From assembly GCA_944388145.1 (NCBI GenBank), contig CALXHQ010000010.1, positions 1 through 64,000 of the forward strand: a DNA stretch of 64,000 bases. Direction: 5' to 3'. Shown one piece after another: positions 1-8,324 of the stretch. Numbering within the stretch: position 1 is the stretch's first letter; each line of letters begins with the position of its first letter. The DNA comes from an uncultured Gemmiger sp. (GTDB lineage Bacteria; Bacillota; Clostridia; Oscillospirales; Ruminococcaceae). The notes beneath the pieces are model-generated. The model was given only the letters and a program-made list of their open reading frames with translations, was not told the origin of the DNA and searched no databases. The translations under genes were made by a program, and so were the position numbers.

Positions 1-73
1 GGGGGAAATCTCTCCGGCAATTTTAAAATTACCCATTTTGCGGCAACATCTTTTGTCGTGATTTCTTCTGTTA

Positions 74-367
74 CTAATTCCCTGCAATCCCCTGGCAGCG
101 GTATTCCTTGTCCGTATATACCGCGCATACGTTTGGCGCAAGGTCTTTTTTGTCATGGAAATCGTTCTCAATCACGCCAAGGCCACTCACAATACGTCTG
201 CCGTCCAGGCAAAGATACCATCCATATTCGGTTTCATGGTTCAGATAGGACTCCATGCATTCCAGATACGCTTCCTGCGGCACGCCCCATTTATCATGAA
301 ACCATGCAGCCGCTTCTTCTTTCAATTCAGGGGTTTGCCTTAAAGTAACATACGTATATTCTTGCAT
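74..367 (-). pseudogene. GNAT acetyltransferase, 3'-truncated
   Basis: Ninety-seven codons start with MQEYTYVTLRQ and resemble the N-terminal half of GNAT N-acetyltransferases. The reading stops at TAA just after the acetyl-CoA-binding loop (CQGIAGN), where a normal family member continues for another 50 to 70 residues. The following bases 1-73 do not restore a recognisable GNAT C-terminus in another frame. I infer a gene truncated by rearrangement or a point event. A sequence error near position 74 is the alternative. The gap 368-526 downstream of its start holds nothing I recognise. Confidence 0.5.
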
Positions 368-526
368 ATCTGCCTCTCAAATTGGAATTGATTGTTCCGC
401 CGTGCCTTTGCTTATCGCGGTATCATTTTGTTGGGGTTCGTGATTTCAGCCTTTATGTCACATTGGCTCCTGCCTGGTCGAGAAGGATTTCGGAAACGTG
501 CGTACCAACGAATCCTTCCACAAAGC

Positions 527-565
527 CGGCCCCGGCAGGCGGGAATGTCCCCGCCGCCGGGGCCG
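527..565 (-). terminator. Hairpin after the DinB-like gene
   Basis: A perfect 10-bp outer stem (CGGCCCCGGC at 527-536 with GCCGGGGCCG at 556-565) encloses a second GC-rich stem. It lies about 25 bases beyond the stop of the leftward gene ending at 590. The T tract on the minus strand is short, so efficiency is uncertain. Confidence 0.55.
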
Positions 566-589
566 TTTTCTTCTGCCGCAAAAGCGCCG

Positions 590-1300
590 TCACTGCCCGC
601 CGAAGCAGAACACATCCGGCACGCTGCCCGCGCCGAAGGTCCGGCAGGCCATGCGCCACATGGCTTTGGCGTGGATGCGATCATGCCAGACAAAGCGGCG
701 GCAGACCTTTTTCAGCGACCATTGCTCGCCGTAGCTGCCCTCGGCCACGGGGTTCTCCAGATACCCCGGCCTTTGTTCCAGCAGCGCAAAGCCGCGGGCG
801 CGGCTGGCGGCGATGTCCCCGTCGTTGCCGACGTCCACGCCGATCTCGCCGAAATAATAGCTGTTGACGTTTTTGGTGTGCTCGTACATTTCCCGCGCGG
901 TGCGGGGGCGCTGGCCGTAAAAGGTGGCGCGGGCGGGCAGGCAGCTGGCGTCCGGGTCGGGCACCGCCCGGTACAGCCGCAAAAAATCCTGCGCCGACCG
1001 CAATGCCAGGGCTTTCAGCCGCCGGTAGTCCTCCGGCGTCAGGGGGCCGGCCTCGCTGTCAAACAGCACGTCGCTGTCCGCGTCCCGCACCTGCAGGTCG
1101 GCGGCGTGCTCCTGCACGATCTCCGCCGCACAGTCCGTCGGGGCGTCCAGCCCCAGCCACCGGTGCCAGGCGGCCAGCTCGGCGGGCACTTTGGCCAGCG
1201 CCTCTTCCAGGGATGCGCCGCGGGTGTAAGCGCCGGGGTGCCCGGCCAGGTGCAGCAGGCTGTCGGGGCCGTTATGCTCCCAGATGCAGTCAATCGTCAT
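590..1300 (-). CDS. DinB-like hypothetical protein
   Basis: This 236-residue protein has a small alpha/beta N-terminal part (about 1-60, including a HWRW-type Trp-rich turn) followed by a helical region. Spaced histidines in MYEHTKNV and WHDRIHAKAM look like the metal-binding positions of the DinB/YfiT fold. I infer a DinB-superfamily domain, often a metal-dependent thiol transferase or of unknown function. It is the third gene of the leftward ybaK-rsuA operon, 33 bases after the rsuA stop, with a good AAAGGAG site before ATG. The substrate cannot be read from the sequence. Confidence 0.65.
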   Translation of the reverse strand: MTIDCIWEHNGPDSLLHLAGHPGAYTRGASLEEALAKVPAELAAWHRWLGLDAPTDCAAEIVQEHAADLQVRDADSDVLFDSEAGPLTPEDYRRLKALALRSAQDFLRLYRAVPDPDASCLPARATFYGQRPRTAREMYEHTKNVNSYYFGEIGVDVGNDGDIAASRARGFALLEQRPGYLENPVAEGSYGEQWSLKKVCRRFVWHDRIHAKAMWRMACRTFGAGSVPDVFCFGGQ

Positions 1301-1333
1301 AGCCTCTCTCCTTTGGATGTTTTGCCGTTTGCT

Positions 1334-2056
1334 TTATCTGCGGGCGGCGGCGCGCAGCGTTTCCACTTCCTGTTCGGTCAGCTCCCGGTACGCGCCGGGG
1401 GCCAGGGCGGCGTCCAGCGCAACACCGCCGATCCCACAGCGGTGCAGCGCGTTGACGCCCGCGCCGTACACGCCGAACATCCGCTTGATCTGGTGGTAGA
1501 CCCCCTGCCGCAGCACCACCCGCACCCGGCAGGGGTCGCCGCCCGCCGGCTCGGCCAGGGCGGGGGCCAGCCTCTGCCCGTCCGCCAGCGTGACACCCGC
1601 CGCAAACCCGGCGGACATTTCCGGCGTCAGCGGGGTATCCAGCGTGACCAGGTACTCCTTTTCCACATGGCGGCCGGGGGCCAAGATGTCATGGGCCAGG
1701 GCGCCGTCGTCGGTCAGCAGCACAAAGCCGGTGCTGGTCTTGTCCAGCCGCCCGGCCGGGAACAGCTGCCGCCGGGGATAGTCCCCCGCTACCAGATCAG
1801 TGACGGTGGTGTCCCTGCCATCCCGTGTGGCCGAGACTACCCCCTCCGGCTTGTTGAGCATGATGTAAACAAACTGTTGGTACTGCCCCGCCAGCGGCCG
1901 TCCATCCACACAGACGGCGGCAGTATGCTCATCCAGCTGGGTATCGGCCTTTTTGCAGATTATGCCATCCACCGTGACGCTGCCCCGGGCAGCCAAGCGC
2001 CGGCTTTCACTGCGGGGGACGCCCAGCCGCTGGGACAGGTACTTATCCAGCCGCAT
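1334..2056 (-). CDS. rsuA: 16S rRNA pseudouridine(516) synthase
   Basis: The protein (240 residues) has an N-terminal S4 RNA-binding domain (MRLDKYLSQRLG onward, about 1-55) and a pseudouridine synthase domain with the catalytic motif GRLDKTSTG and the following LLTDDG. This is the RsuA/RluB/E/F family that isomerises uridine in rRNA; RsuA acts on U516 of 16S rRNA. The length matches the family. The start ATG overlaps the ybaK stop as TGATG, so translation is probably coupled. A GTG one codon earlier is also in frame. Assignment to RsuA rather than RluF is by overall similarity and length. Confidence 0.88.
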   Translation of the reverse strand: MRLDKYLSQRLGVPRSESRRLAARGSVTVDGIICKKADTQLDEHTAAVCVDGRPLAGQYQQFVYIMLNKPEGVVSATRDGRDTTVTDLVAGDYPRRQLFPAGRLDKTSTGFVLLTDDGALAHDILAPGRHVEKEYLVTLDTPLTPEMSAGFAAGVTLADGQRLAPALAEPAGGDPCRVRVVLRQGVYHQIKRMFGVYGAGVNALHRCGIGGVALDAALAPGAYRELTEQEVETLRAAARR

Positions 2057-2547
2057 CACGGACGTTCGGCGGTGATCTCCGCCGTGATGCCGCGGGTGAC
2101 CCGGATCAGGTCGGCGGGGGCCGCCTCCACCTGGGTGCCGATCCGCCCGCCGGACACCAGAATCGTGGGTTTGTCCAGGCAGCTGGCATCGTAAACGGTT
2201 TTGTACTGCTTTTTCATGCCCACCGGGCTGCAGCCGCCGCGGATGTAACCGGTAACCTTGTTGATGTCCGCCACGTGGATCATGGCGACACTCTTGACAC
2301 CGGCAGCCTTGGCAGCTTTTTTCAGGTCCAGTTCCGCCTCCACCGGCACAACAAACACATAATAGTTGCGGTCCGCCCCCTGGGTGACCAGCGTCTTGAA
2401 CACCCGCGCCGGGTCCTGGCCGGTCAGGCGCGCCACCGTGGCACCGTCCACAGCGGTCCCCTCCTCATGGGGGTATTCGTGGGGGGTGTAGGCCACTTTC
2501 GCACGTTCCAGCATGCGCATGGCATTGGTTTTTGCTTCTTTGCCCAT
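2056..2547 (-). CDS. ybaK: Cys-tRNA(Pro)/Cys-tRNA(Cys) deacylase YbaK/EbsC
   Basis: This 163-residue protein belongs to the YbaK/EbsC editing family, which hydrolyses mischarged Cys-tRNA(Pro) in trans. Visible family features are the KTLV lysine segment in the middle, the SPVGMKK substrate loop (CSPVGMKKQ) and the C-terminal SGGRIGTQVEA strand. I chose the ATG at 2547, which follows GGAAG and begins MGKEAKTNAMRML; an upstream in-frame ATG at 2628 lies inside the promoter and is not credible. It leads the operon with rsuA and the DinB-like gene. Confidence 0.9.
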   Translation of the reverse strand: MGKEAKTNAMRMLERAKVAYTPHEYPHEEGTAVDGATVARLTGQDPARVFKTLVTQGADRNYYVFVVPVEAELDLKKAAKAAGVKSVAMIHVADINKVTGYIRGGCSPVGMKKQYKTVYDASCLDKPTILVSGGRIGTQVEAAPADLIRVTRGITAEITAERP

Positions 2548-2592
2548 AATACTGCTTCCCTTCCCTGGCGGGTCTGCCCGCCTTCTGCCCTT

Positions 2593-2621
2593 ATTATAGA
2601 GAGGCGCGGGGACATTGTCAA
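2593..2621 (-). promoter_or_regulatory. Consensus promoter for ybaK-rsuA operon
   Basis: On the minus strand TTGACA (2616-2621), a 17-base spacer and TATAAT (2593-2598) match the vegetative sigma-factor consensus exactly. The leader to the ybaK ATG is about 40 bases. Confidence 0.85.
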
Positions 2622-2667
2622 AGGCCATGCGGAATGGGAGGATTGGAGGAGAGTTGTTATTCCGCCC

Positions 2668-2696
2668 TTGACTTTAGTGTATTAAAGTGTTAAACT
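2668..2696 (+). promoter_or_regulatory. Promoter for DAHP synthase
   Basis: TTGACT (2668-2673), 17 bases and TAAACT (2691-2696). The leader to the ATG at 2744 is about 40 bases and contains no obvious attenuator, so any end-product control is probably allosteric. Confidence 0.65.
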
Positions 2697-2743
2697 TTGC
2701 GTACTGAAATTAACGCCCTTGTTTGGGCAATAAGGAGAACACT

Positions 2744-3766
2744 ATGATCGTTATTTTGAAGCAGAACGCCCCGGAGGACAAAATTCACGCATTCTGCCGC
2801 GAACTGGAAGCGATGGGCTTCCAGATCAACGACTCCAAGGGGAGCGACACCCATATTCTCGGCCTGATCGGTGACACAAAAGCCTTGAGCGAGAGCTGGC
2901 TGCTGGCCAACCCGATTGTGGAGAGTTGCCGCCGGGTGTCCGAGCCGTACAAAAAAGCCAACCGCAAGTTCCATCCGGATGACACCGTGGTGGAAGTGGG
3001 CGGCAAAGTCAAAATCGGCGGCGGGCATTTTGCCGTGATGGCCGGCCCCTGCAGCGTGGAGAGCGAGGCCCAGATCACCGGGGTGGCCAGGCGGGTGCAG
3101 GCCGCGGGCGCATCGATTTTGCGCGGCGGTGCCTTCAAGCCCCGCACCAGCCCTTACTCCTTCCAGGGGCTGCGGGCGGAGGGGCTGGAACTGCTGAACA
3201 AGGCCAAAGCCGTGACCGGTCAGCCCATTGTCACCGAGCTGATGGACAGCGTGCACATTCCGCTGTTTCTGCGGGAGGGCGTGGACATGATCCAGATTGG
3301 TGCCCGCAATATGCAGAACTTTGAGCTGCTGAAGGCGGTGGGCCGCACCGACAAGCCGGTGCTGCTCAAGCGGGGGCTTTCGGCCACGCTGGAAGAGCTG
3401 GTCATGAGCGCCGAATACATTATGGCAGCCGGCAACCCCAATGTGGTGCTGTGCGAGCGGGGCATCCGCACCTTTGAGAACAGCATGCGCAACACGCTGG
3501 ACATTTCGGCGGTGCCGATGCTGAAAAAGATGACCCATCTGCCGGTTATCATCGACCCCAGCCATGCGGCGGGCATCGCCTTCATGGTGCCCAGCCTGGC
3601 GGCCGCCGCGGTGGCTGCCGGCGCCGACGGCCTGATGATCGAGGTACACAACGATCCGGCCCACGCCAAGAGCGACGGCGCCCAGAGCCTGACCCCTGAC
3701 CAGTTTGACACTTTGATGGAGACGCTGTGCCCGGAGATCGAGTTCTTTGGCAAGGCGCTGAACTGA
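2744..3766 (+). CDS. aroF: 3-deoxy-7-phosphoheptulonate (DAHP) synthase
   Basis: This 340-residue enzyme joins phosphoenolpyruvate and erythrose-4-phosphate in the first step of the shikimate pathway. An N-terminal ferredoxin-like regulatory domain (about 1-75) precedes the TIM barrel of the type I-beta class. Barrel motifs include AGPCSVES, RGGAFKPRTSPYSFQG, the lysine in LLKRGLSAT, and the late DPSHAAG. The start ATG follows AAGGAG at 2732; earlier in-frame codons lack a ribosome site. It stands alone between its own promoter and a strong terminator. The symbol aroF is used in the Firmicutes sense. Confidence 0.93.
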   Translation: MIVILKQNAPEDKIHAFCRELEAMGFQINDSKGSDTHILGLIGDTKALSESWLLANPIVESCRRVSEPYKKANRKFHPDDTVVEVGGKVKIGGGHFAVMAGPCSVESEAQITGVARRVQAAGASILRGGAFKPRTSPYSFQGLRAEGLELLNKAKAVTGQPIVTELMDSVHIPLFLREGVDMIQIGARNMQNFELLKAVGRTDKPVLLKRGLSATLEELVMSAEYIMAAGNPNVVLCERGIRTFENSMRNTLDISAVPMLKKMTHLPVIIDPSHAAGIAFMVPSLAAAAVAAGADGLMIEVHNDPAHAKSDGAQSLTPDQFDTLMETLCPEIEFFGKALN

Positions 3767-3797
3767 ACCCCACAGCCTGTTTTCCATCCTCATAAAA

Positions 3798-3840
3798 AAC
3801 CGCCGCTCCCCCTTACTGTTGGGAGAGCGGCGGTTCTTTT
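3798..3840. terminator. Bidirectional terminator between aroF and the PPIase gene
   Basis: An 11-bp stem (AACCGCCGCTC at 3798-3808 with its complement at 3824-3834) is followed by TCTTTTT on the plus strand and preceded by an A run that gives a U tract on the minus strand. It serves both converging genes. Confidence 0.85.
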
Positions 3841-3873
3841 TGCAAAGCTGTTACCGGTTCAGACGGCAGGCAA

Positions 3874-5052
3874 TCACTCGGCGGCCACGGTGGCGTTATC
3901 CACCAGCTGATCCATAACAAGCGTCATCAGCACATTGGCGCGCAGATAGTTCTTGCCGTAGGCATCCTCGTAGCCCTGCACCTGGTCGGTGCGCAGCACG
4001 CGGGCCACATTAGCATCGTAGGTGGCATCATCCACCACAATGCCCTCCTTTTCGGCAATGGCCTGCACCAACAGGGCCTGACGGCAGTTGTTTTCAATGG
4101 TGGACTGGGCCTGCTGCAGCAGGGTGTCGGCGTCCACATAGCCCATCGAGCTGAGCATCGAATCCAGCGAGAGACCGTAGGTAGCGGCATATTGATAGTA
4201 ATCATAGAGAATATAGTCGCTGAAGTAACTGGTGGCGCTCTCCGGGAATTCGGCGAAGGTGGTGGTGTCCAACAGCTGAGAGTAGATGGCGTTGCTCATG
4301 TTGGTGTAGGTAATCTGCTCCCGCACATAGTCCTTCAACGCCTGCACACTGGTCAGCTGCAGGAAGGGGTTGATGTTCTCCTGCACCCACGTATCGGTCA
4401 GGTCCGGCGTGGTCTGAACCGTGATATAGTTCAGCGTGGTGACAAAGACAGCCTCCTTGCCGGCCAGGTCCGGGTTGTTCTGGTACGGATCGGGGAAGGT
4501 GACAGTCACATCAAAGGTCTCGCCAGGGGTGTGGCCGGCGATCTGATCTTCAAAGTCATCAATGAAGCTGCCGGAGCCCAGGGTGATGTTGTACCCTTGG
4601 GCGGAACCGCCGTCAAACTCCTCGCCATCCACCGAACCGACAAAGTCGATGTTGACGCTGTCGCCCATCTCGGCGGCACGGTCGGTGACCTGCTCTGGCG
4701 TGGCAAAGGAGGCCAGCACGTTTTGGTCAATGTAGCTGTCCACTTCCTCGTCGGTGACGGTATCGGTGCCGGCAGGCAGCTGAATGGCGTTGTAGTCATC
4801 GGGCAGGGTGACATAGTCGCCGGCGGTGACGTCCTTCAAATAGCCGTTGTCGTCAAAACCGTCGCTGTAACTGAAGTCAGCCAGATAGGCGTAGGGGTCC
4901 GCAGTCTCACCGGTAGCAGTCTCGCCGGTGGAGGCTGCATTCTCGGGTGTGGTACTGCTGGAAGTCTCCTGGCTGGAGCAGCCCGCCAACATGGCCGTCA
5001 TGGCTACGGCCAGTGCCAGTGCGCCGGCCTGAAGAATGATGTTTCGTTTCAT
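3874..5052 (-). CDS. Trigger-factor-like FKBP peptidyl-prolyl isomerase lipoprotein
   Basis: This 392-residue exported lipoprotein has a signal peptide with lipobox LAGC (Cys near residue 23) and a Ser/Thr-rich linker. An FKBP-type isomerase domain follows (VNIDFVGSVDGEEFDGG, then SFIDDFEDQIAGHTPGE), and then a helical C-terminal part like that of trigger factor. The ribosome-binding domain of cytosolic trigger factor is absent. I infer an extracytoplasmic foldase/chaperone, analogous in place to PrsA but of different fold. The ATG at 5052 follows AAGGAG. It is a single-gene unit with its own promoter. Confidence 0.85.
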   Translation of the reverse strand: MKRNIILQAGALALAVAMTAMLAGCSSQETSSSTTPENAASTGETATGETADPYAYLADFSYSDGFDDNGYLKDVTAGDYVTLPDDYNAIQLPAGTDTVTDEEVDSYIDQNVLASFATPEQVTDRAAEMGDSVNIDFVGSVDGEEFDGGSAQGYNITLGSGSFIDDFEDQIAGHTPGETFDVTVTFPDPYQNNPDLAGKEAVFVTTLNYITVQTTPDLTDTWVQENINPFLQLTSVQALKDYVREQITYTNMSNAIYSQLLDTTTFAEFPESATSYFSDYILYDYYQYAATYGLSLDSMLSSMGYVDADTLLQQAQSTIENNCRQALLVQAIAEKEGIVVDDATYDANVARVLRTDQVQGYEDAYGKNYLRANVLMTLVMDQLVDNATVAAE

Positions 5053-5130
5053 GGGAATCTCCTTACTCTTTTCCACGCAAAAGCGGCCGATTTTGCCGGC
5101 CGCTGCGCGCGTTTTTCTGCAATGTGTAAT

Positions 5131-5159
5131 ATTATACAACAGCCCGGGAAAATTGTACA
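5131..5159 (-). promoter_or_regulatory. Promoter for the PPIase lipoprotein
   Basis: On the minus strand TGTACA (5154-5159), 17 bases and TATAAT (5131-5136). The -10 is perfect and the -35 matches four of six positions. Confidence 0.6.
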
Positions 5160-5250
5160 GTGTCAAAACGATGGCAAACGTGGCGCCTTCGCTCCGGGCG
5201 GAGCTTTCCCCCGCACGGCAAGCAGAAGACTGAGTATTTTTTTGCAAGTC

Positions 5251-5279
5251 TTGGTTTTTTTCGCAGGATTTGTTATAAT
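5251..5279 (+). promoter_or_regulatory. Promoter for purA
   Basis: A perfect TATAAT lies at 5274-5279, with a weak TTGGTT at 5251-5256 (17-base spacing). The region between the divergent starts (5053-5390) contains this, the opposing promoter and the purA leader, and no gene. Confidence 0.6.
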
Positions 5280-5285
5280 GGAGCC

Positions 5286-5390
5286 GTTACCGGGTGCGGT
5301 TTGGACGGCCGCACCGGCGCAGCAGCGAATCCCGCGCAGGGCGTGCGGAAAAGGCTGCGCGCCTGACCTTTTGAAAGGGGTAGAATACCC
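5286..5390 (+). other. GC-rich structured leader of purA
   Basis: About 105 bases separate the inferred transcription start from the purA ATG. The leader contains GGTGCGG pairing with CCGCACC around 5293-5320, and GCGCAGC pairing with GCTGCGC further on. I do not recognise a known riboswitch class. No terminator with a U tract is visible, so attenuation is not supported. Confidence 0.3.
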
Positions 5391-6683
5391 ATGTTAACTG
5401 CTATCACCGGGATCAACTGGGGCGACGAGGGCAAGGGCCGCATGGTGGACCTGCTCAGCCAGGATTACGACATCGTGGCCCGTTACCAGGGCGGCGACAA
5501 TGCCGGCCACACCGTCAAAAATGAGCGGGGCAAGTTTGTTTTGAACCTGATCCCCTCCGGCATCTTGCGGCCGGAAGTCGTCTGTGTTATGGGCGGCGGT
5601 ATGGTCATTGACCCCCACCACCTGGAGGGGGAGATTGCCCAGCTGCGGGAGAAGGGCATTGCCATCAGCCCTGATAACCTGAAAATTTCAGACCGCGCCA
5701 CCATCACCATGCCTTTCCACGTGGACGAGGATGGGCTGGAGGAGGCGCGCCTTTCCAAGACGGGCGCACAGTTCGGCTCCACCAAGCGGGGCATCGCCTA
5801 CACGTACGGCGACAAGTTCATGAAAAAGACGCTGCGCATGGGCGACCTGCTGCACATGGACGAGGGCGTGCGCAAACGCCTGACCACCATCGTCGAGTCC
5901 AAAAATCTGGTTATGGAGCGCATCTACGGCCAGAAGCCGATCTCGCTGGACGAGATGTGGGCCTGGTGCGAGCATTACGCCCAGGTGTTTGCCCCCTACA
6001 TCTGTAATGTGGGCGACTATCTGGCCAAGGCGGACGACGCCGGCAAAAAGATCCTGTTCGAGGCCCAGCTGGGCGCGCTGCGGGACATTGACTTCGGCAT
6101 CTATCCCTACACTTCCAGCTCCAACACCATCGGCGCCTATGCTCCCATCGGCGCAGGCATCCCCGGCCGCAAGCTGGATCTGTCCATCGGCATCATGAAA
6201 GCCTACTCCTCCTGCGTGGGCGAGGGCCCCTTCACCGCCGAGCTGGCCATGACCGAGGCCGAGAAGGACGTTCTGCGTGAGCATGGCCATGAATACGGCG
6301 CTGCCACCGGCCGTCCCCGCCGCGTCGGCCCCTTTGATGTGGTGGCAAGCCGTTACGGCGTACAGTGCCAGGGCTGCGATGAGCTTGCTTTGACCCTGCT
6401 GGATGTGCTGGATTATATGGAACAGATCCCCGTTGTGGCCCACTACAAGCTGAGCGACGGCAGCATCACCGACGTGTTCCCCATGGGCAAGACGCTGGAC
6501 GATGCCCAGCCTGTGCTGGAGACATTGCCCGGCTGGCACTGCGACATCACAGGTGTGCGCAAATTTGAGGATCTGCCCCAGGCTGCGCAGGATTACGTCA
6601 GCTACATTGAGAAGGCTGTGGGCTGCAAGATCAAATACATCTCGGTCGGCCCCGAGCGCGAGGCCTGCATCGTGCGGGAGTGA
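5391..6683 (+). CDS. purA: Adenylosuccinate synthase
   Basis: This 430-residue enzyme uses GTP to join IMP and aspartate into adenylosuccinate, the first committed step to AMP. The N-terminal GDEGKGRMVDLL loop is the PurA GTP-binding motif, usually GDEGKGK. The family strand DNAGHTV and the TGRPRRVGPFD segment are also present. Length is typical. The ATG follows GAAAGGGG. It is a single gene with its own promoter and terminator. Confidence 0.95.
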   Translation: MLTAITGINWGDEGKGRMVDLLSQDYDIVARYQGGDNAGHTVKNERGKFVLNLIPSGILRPEVVCVMGGGMVIDPHHLEGEIAQLREKGIAISPDNLKISDRATITMPFHVDEDGLEEARLSKTGAQFGSTKRGIAYTYGDKFMKKTLRMGDLLHMDEGVRKRLTTIVESKNLVMERIYGQKPISLDEMWAWCEHYAQVFAPYICNVGDYLAKADDAGKKILFEAQLGALRDIDFGIYPYTSSSNTIGAYAPIGAGIPGRKLDLSIGIMKAYSSCVGEGPFTAELAMTEAEKDVLREHGHEYGAATGRPRRVGPFDVVASRYGVQCQGCDELALTLLDVLDYMEQIPVVAHYKLSDGSITDVFPMGKTLDDAQPVLETLPGWHCDITGVRKFEDLPQAAQDYVSYIEKAVGCKIKYISVGPEREACIVRE

Positions 6684-6702
6684 GGGCAAGCTCTCCCGCA
6701 CC

Positions 6703-6731
6703 GGGCCGGACAATGTAAGGCCCTCCTTTTC
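6703..6731 (+). terminator. Likely purA terminator
   Basis: GGGCC (6703-6707) pairs with GGCCC (6719-6723) and is followed by TCCTTTTCTC. The stem is short, so this is a weak call. Confidence 0.45.
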
Positions 6732-7027
6732 TCTGCTTGACAGCGGCCGCTTTTCCGGGCGGGCAAGTCCGGAAGGCACTGTGGCCCCTGACAGGTAAAT
6801 CCATAAAACAGACCGTTTTCCCGCCGGGTCAGGGCTGCTGCCTGCATCCGGCGGGAAAGTTTATCGGTTTGCTTTTGCAAACCACAATACCTTGGGATCT
6901 TTCCGCGGCTGCCGGTGCTGCGTGGCTGCCGCCGGACAAAAAACTACTTTCATCAAAATTCGGATCATAGAATAGAGAGGAGTCTGCCTGGCGAGGTTTG
7001 TGCCAGGCATAAGGGAGTTGTATTTGT
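6732..7027 (+). other. Structured non-coding gap upstream of the CDF exporter
   Basis: No gene is visible. Three perfect hairpins occur in order. The first pairs TTTCCCGCCGG (6817-6827) with CCGGCGGGAAA (6848-6858) and has an inner CAGG/CCTG stem. The second is GGTTTGC-TTTT-GCAAACC (6866-6883). The third pairs TGCCTGGC (6985-6992) with GCCAGGCA (7002-7009), just ahead of the ribosome site. A metal-sensing leader is possible because CDF genes can be preceded by NiCo riboswitches, but I cannot match that consensus. A weak -10 (TAGAAT, 6968-6973) may start a short transcript instead. Confidence 0.35.
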
Positions 7028-8224
7028 ATGACAGAATTTCTGCTGCGCACCTTTGTAAAAAACGCACAGGACACCACCGACAAGGCCGTGCGCTCCGCCT
7101 GCGGCAACCTGGCCTGTATTGTGGGGATCCTGTGCAACGTGCTGCTGTTTCTGGGCAAGTTTATTGTCGGCACCCTGTTCGGCAGCGTATCCATCACGGC
7201 CGATGCCATCAACAACCTGTCGGATGCCAGTTCCAACATTGTCAGCCTGGTGGGCTTCTGGCTGGGCGGCCGCCCCGCCGACAAGGAGCACCCTTACGGC
7301 CATGCCCGGTACGAGTATCTGGCCGGGCTGGCGGTATCGGTGATGATCCTGGTCATCGGCATCGAGTTGGGCAAGGAGAGCCTTTCCAAGGTGATTGCCC
7401 CCACCCCGGTGGAGTTCAGCTGGCTGTCTGCCGCCGTGCTGGTGGCCTCCATCCTGGTCAAATTGTGGATGAGTGCCTTCAACCGCACGGTGGGCAAACA
7501 TATCCATTCCGAGACACTGCTGGCCACCGCCGCTGACAGCCGCAACGATGTAATTTCCACCGCCGCCGTACTGGTGGCCGCTCTGGTCGCACATTTTACC
7601 AGTTTTGACCGTCTGGACGGCATTATGGGCCTGGCGGTGGCCGTCTTTATCCTGTACAGCGGCATCGGCCTGGTGAAAGACACGCTGGACCCGATCCTTG
7701 GGGCTGCACCTGATCCGGAACTGGTGGATCACATCCAGAAAAAAGCCCTTTCCTACCCCGGTGTGCTGGGGATGCACGACCTGATGATTCACGATTACGG
7801 GCCCGGCAACCGGTTGGTGAGCTTCCATCTGGAAATGCCCGCCGAGGGTGATGTGATGGCCCTGCACGACGAGATCGACCAGATGGAGAAGGACTTTTAC
7901 GCCAACGACGGCCTGCTGACCACCATTCACTTTGACCCGGTTGTGACCAGCGACCCCCACGTGACCGAACTGCGGGAGTTTGTGGAAAAGACCGCCCACG
8001 ACATTGACCCGGAGGTCAACATCCATGACCTGCGCATTGTGCCGGGCAACACCCATACCAATGTGATTTTCGATGTGGCGGTGCCGCCCGCCTACTTTGC
8101 CAAGGGCAGCAAGGCCGGCCGCGACCTGCTGAACACCCTGCGGGACGCAGTGAAGGAAAAATGGCCGGATCATTTCTGCGTGATCCAGCTGGAGCAGCAG
8201 TATGCCGAACTGGATCAGAACTGA
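7028..8224 (+). CDS. Cation diffusion facilitator metal exporter
   Basis: This 398-residue membrane protein is a CDF-family divalent metal/proton antiporter. Six membrane segments are expected within about 25-215. The paired metal-site motifs are visible: ADAINNLSDASSN in TM2 (D-x3-D type) and ADSRNDVISTAAV in TM5. HPYGHARYE follows TM2. A cytoplasmic C-terminal domain of about 180 residues is long for the family and contains a second segment with HDLRIVPGNTHTNVIFD, typical of the longer Firmicutes form. The metal (Mn, Fe or Zn) cannot be decided here. The ATG follows GGGAG. Confidence 0.9.
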   Translation: MTEFLLRTFVKNAQDTTDKAVRSACGNLACIVGILCNVLLFLGKFIVGTLFGSVSITADAINNLSDASSNIVSLVGFWLGGRPADKEHPYGHARYEYLAGLAVSVMILVIGIELGKESLSKVIAPTPVEFSWLSAAVLVASILVKLWMSAFNRTVGKHIHSETLLATAADSRNDVISTAAVLVAALVAHFTSFDRLDGIMGLAVAVFILYSGIGLVKDTLDPILGAAPDPELVDHIQKKALSYPGVLGMHDLMIHDYGPGNRLVSFHLEMPAEGDVMALHDEIDQMEKDFYANDGLLTTIHFDPVVTSDPHVTELREFVEKTAHDIDPEVNIHDLRIVPGNTHTNVIFDVAVPPAYFAKGSKAGRDLLNTLRDAVKEKWPDHFCVIQLEQQYAELDQN

Positions 8225-8233
8225 ACGCAGTGC

Positions 8234-8262
8234 TGTACATCCAACCATATTTGTCGTATGAT
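8234..8262 (+). promoter_or_regulatory. Possible promoter for malic enzyme-fumarase operon
   Basis: TGTACA (8234-8239), 17 bases and TATGAT (8257-8262), about 60 bases upstream of the malic enzyme start. Both boxes deviate from consensus. Confidence 0.4.
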
Positions 8263-8324
8263 ATTGTTAAACCGCATCATGTTTGGAGCAAGCGGCCGCC
8301 GCGCCGCCCACAAGGAGGATGTTT

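Noticed and set aside
392..2194. 600-codon rightward open frame across the rsuA and DinB-like genes
   Set aside because: It is the antisense shadow of GC-rich real genes on the minus strand, with no ribosome site and low-complexity His/Gly/Gln/Arg-rich translation.
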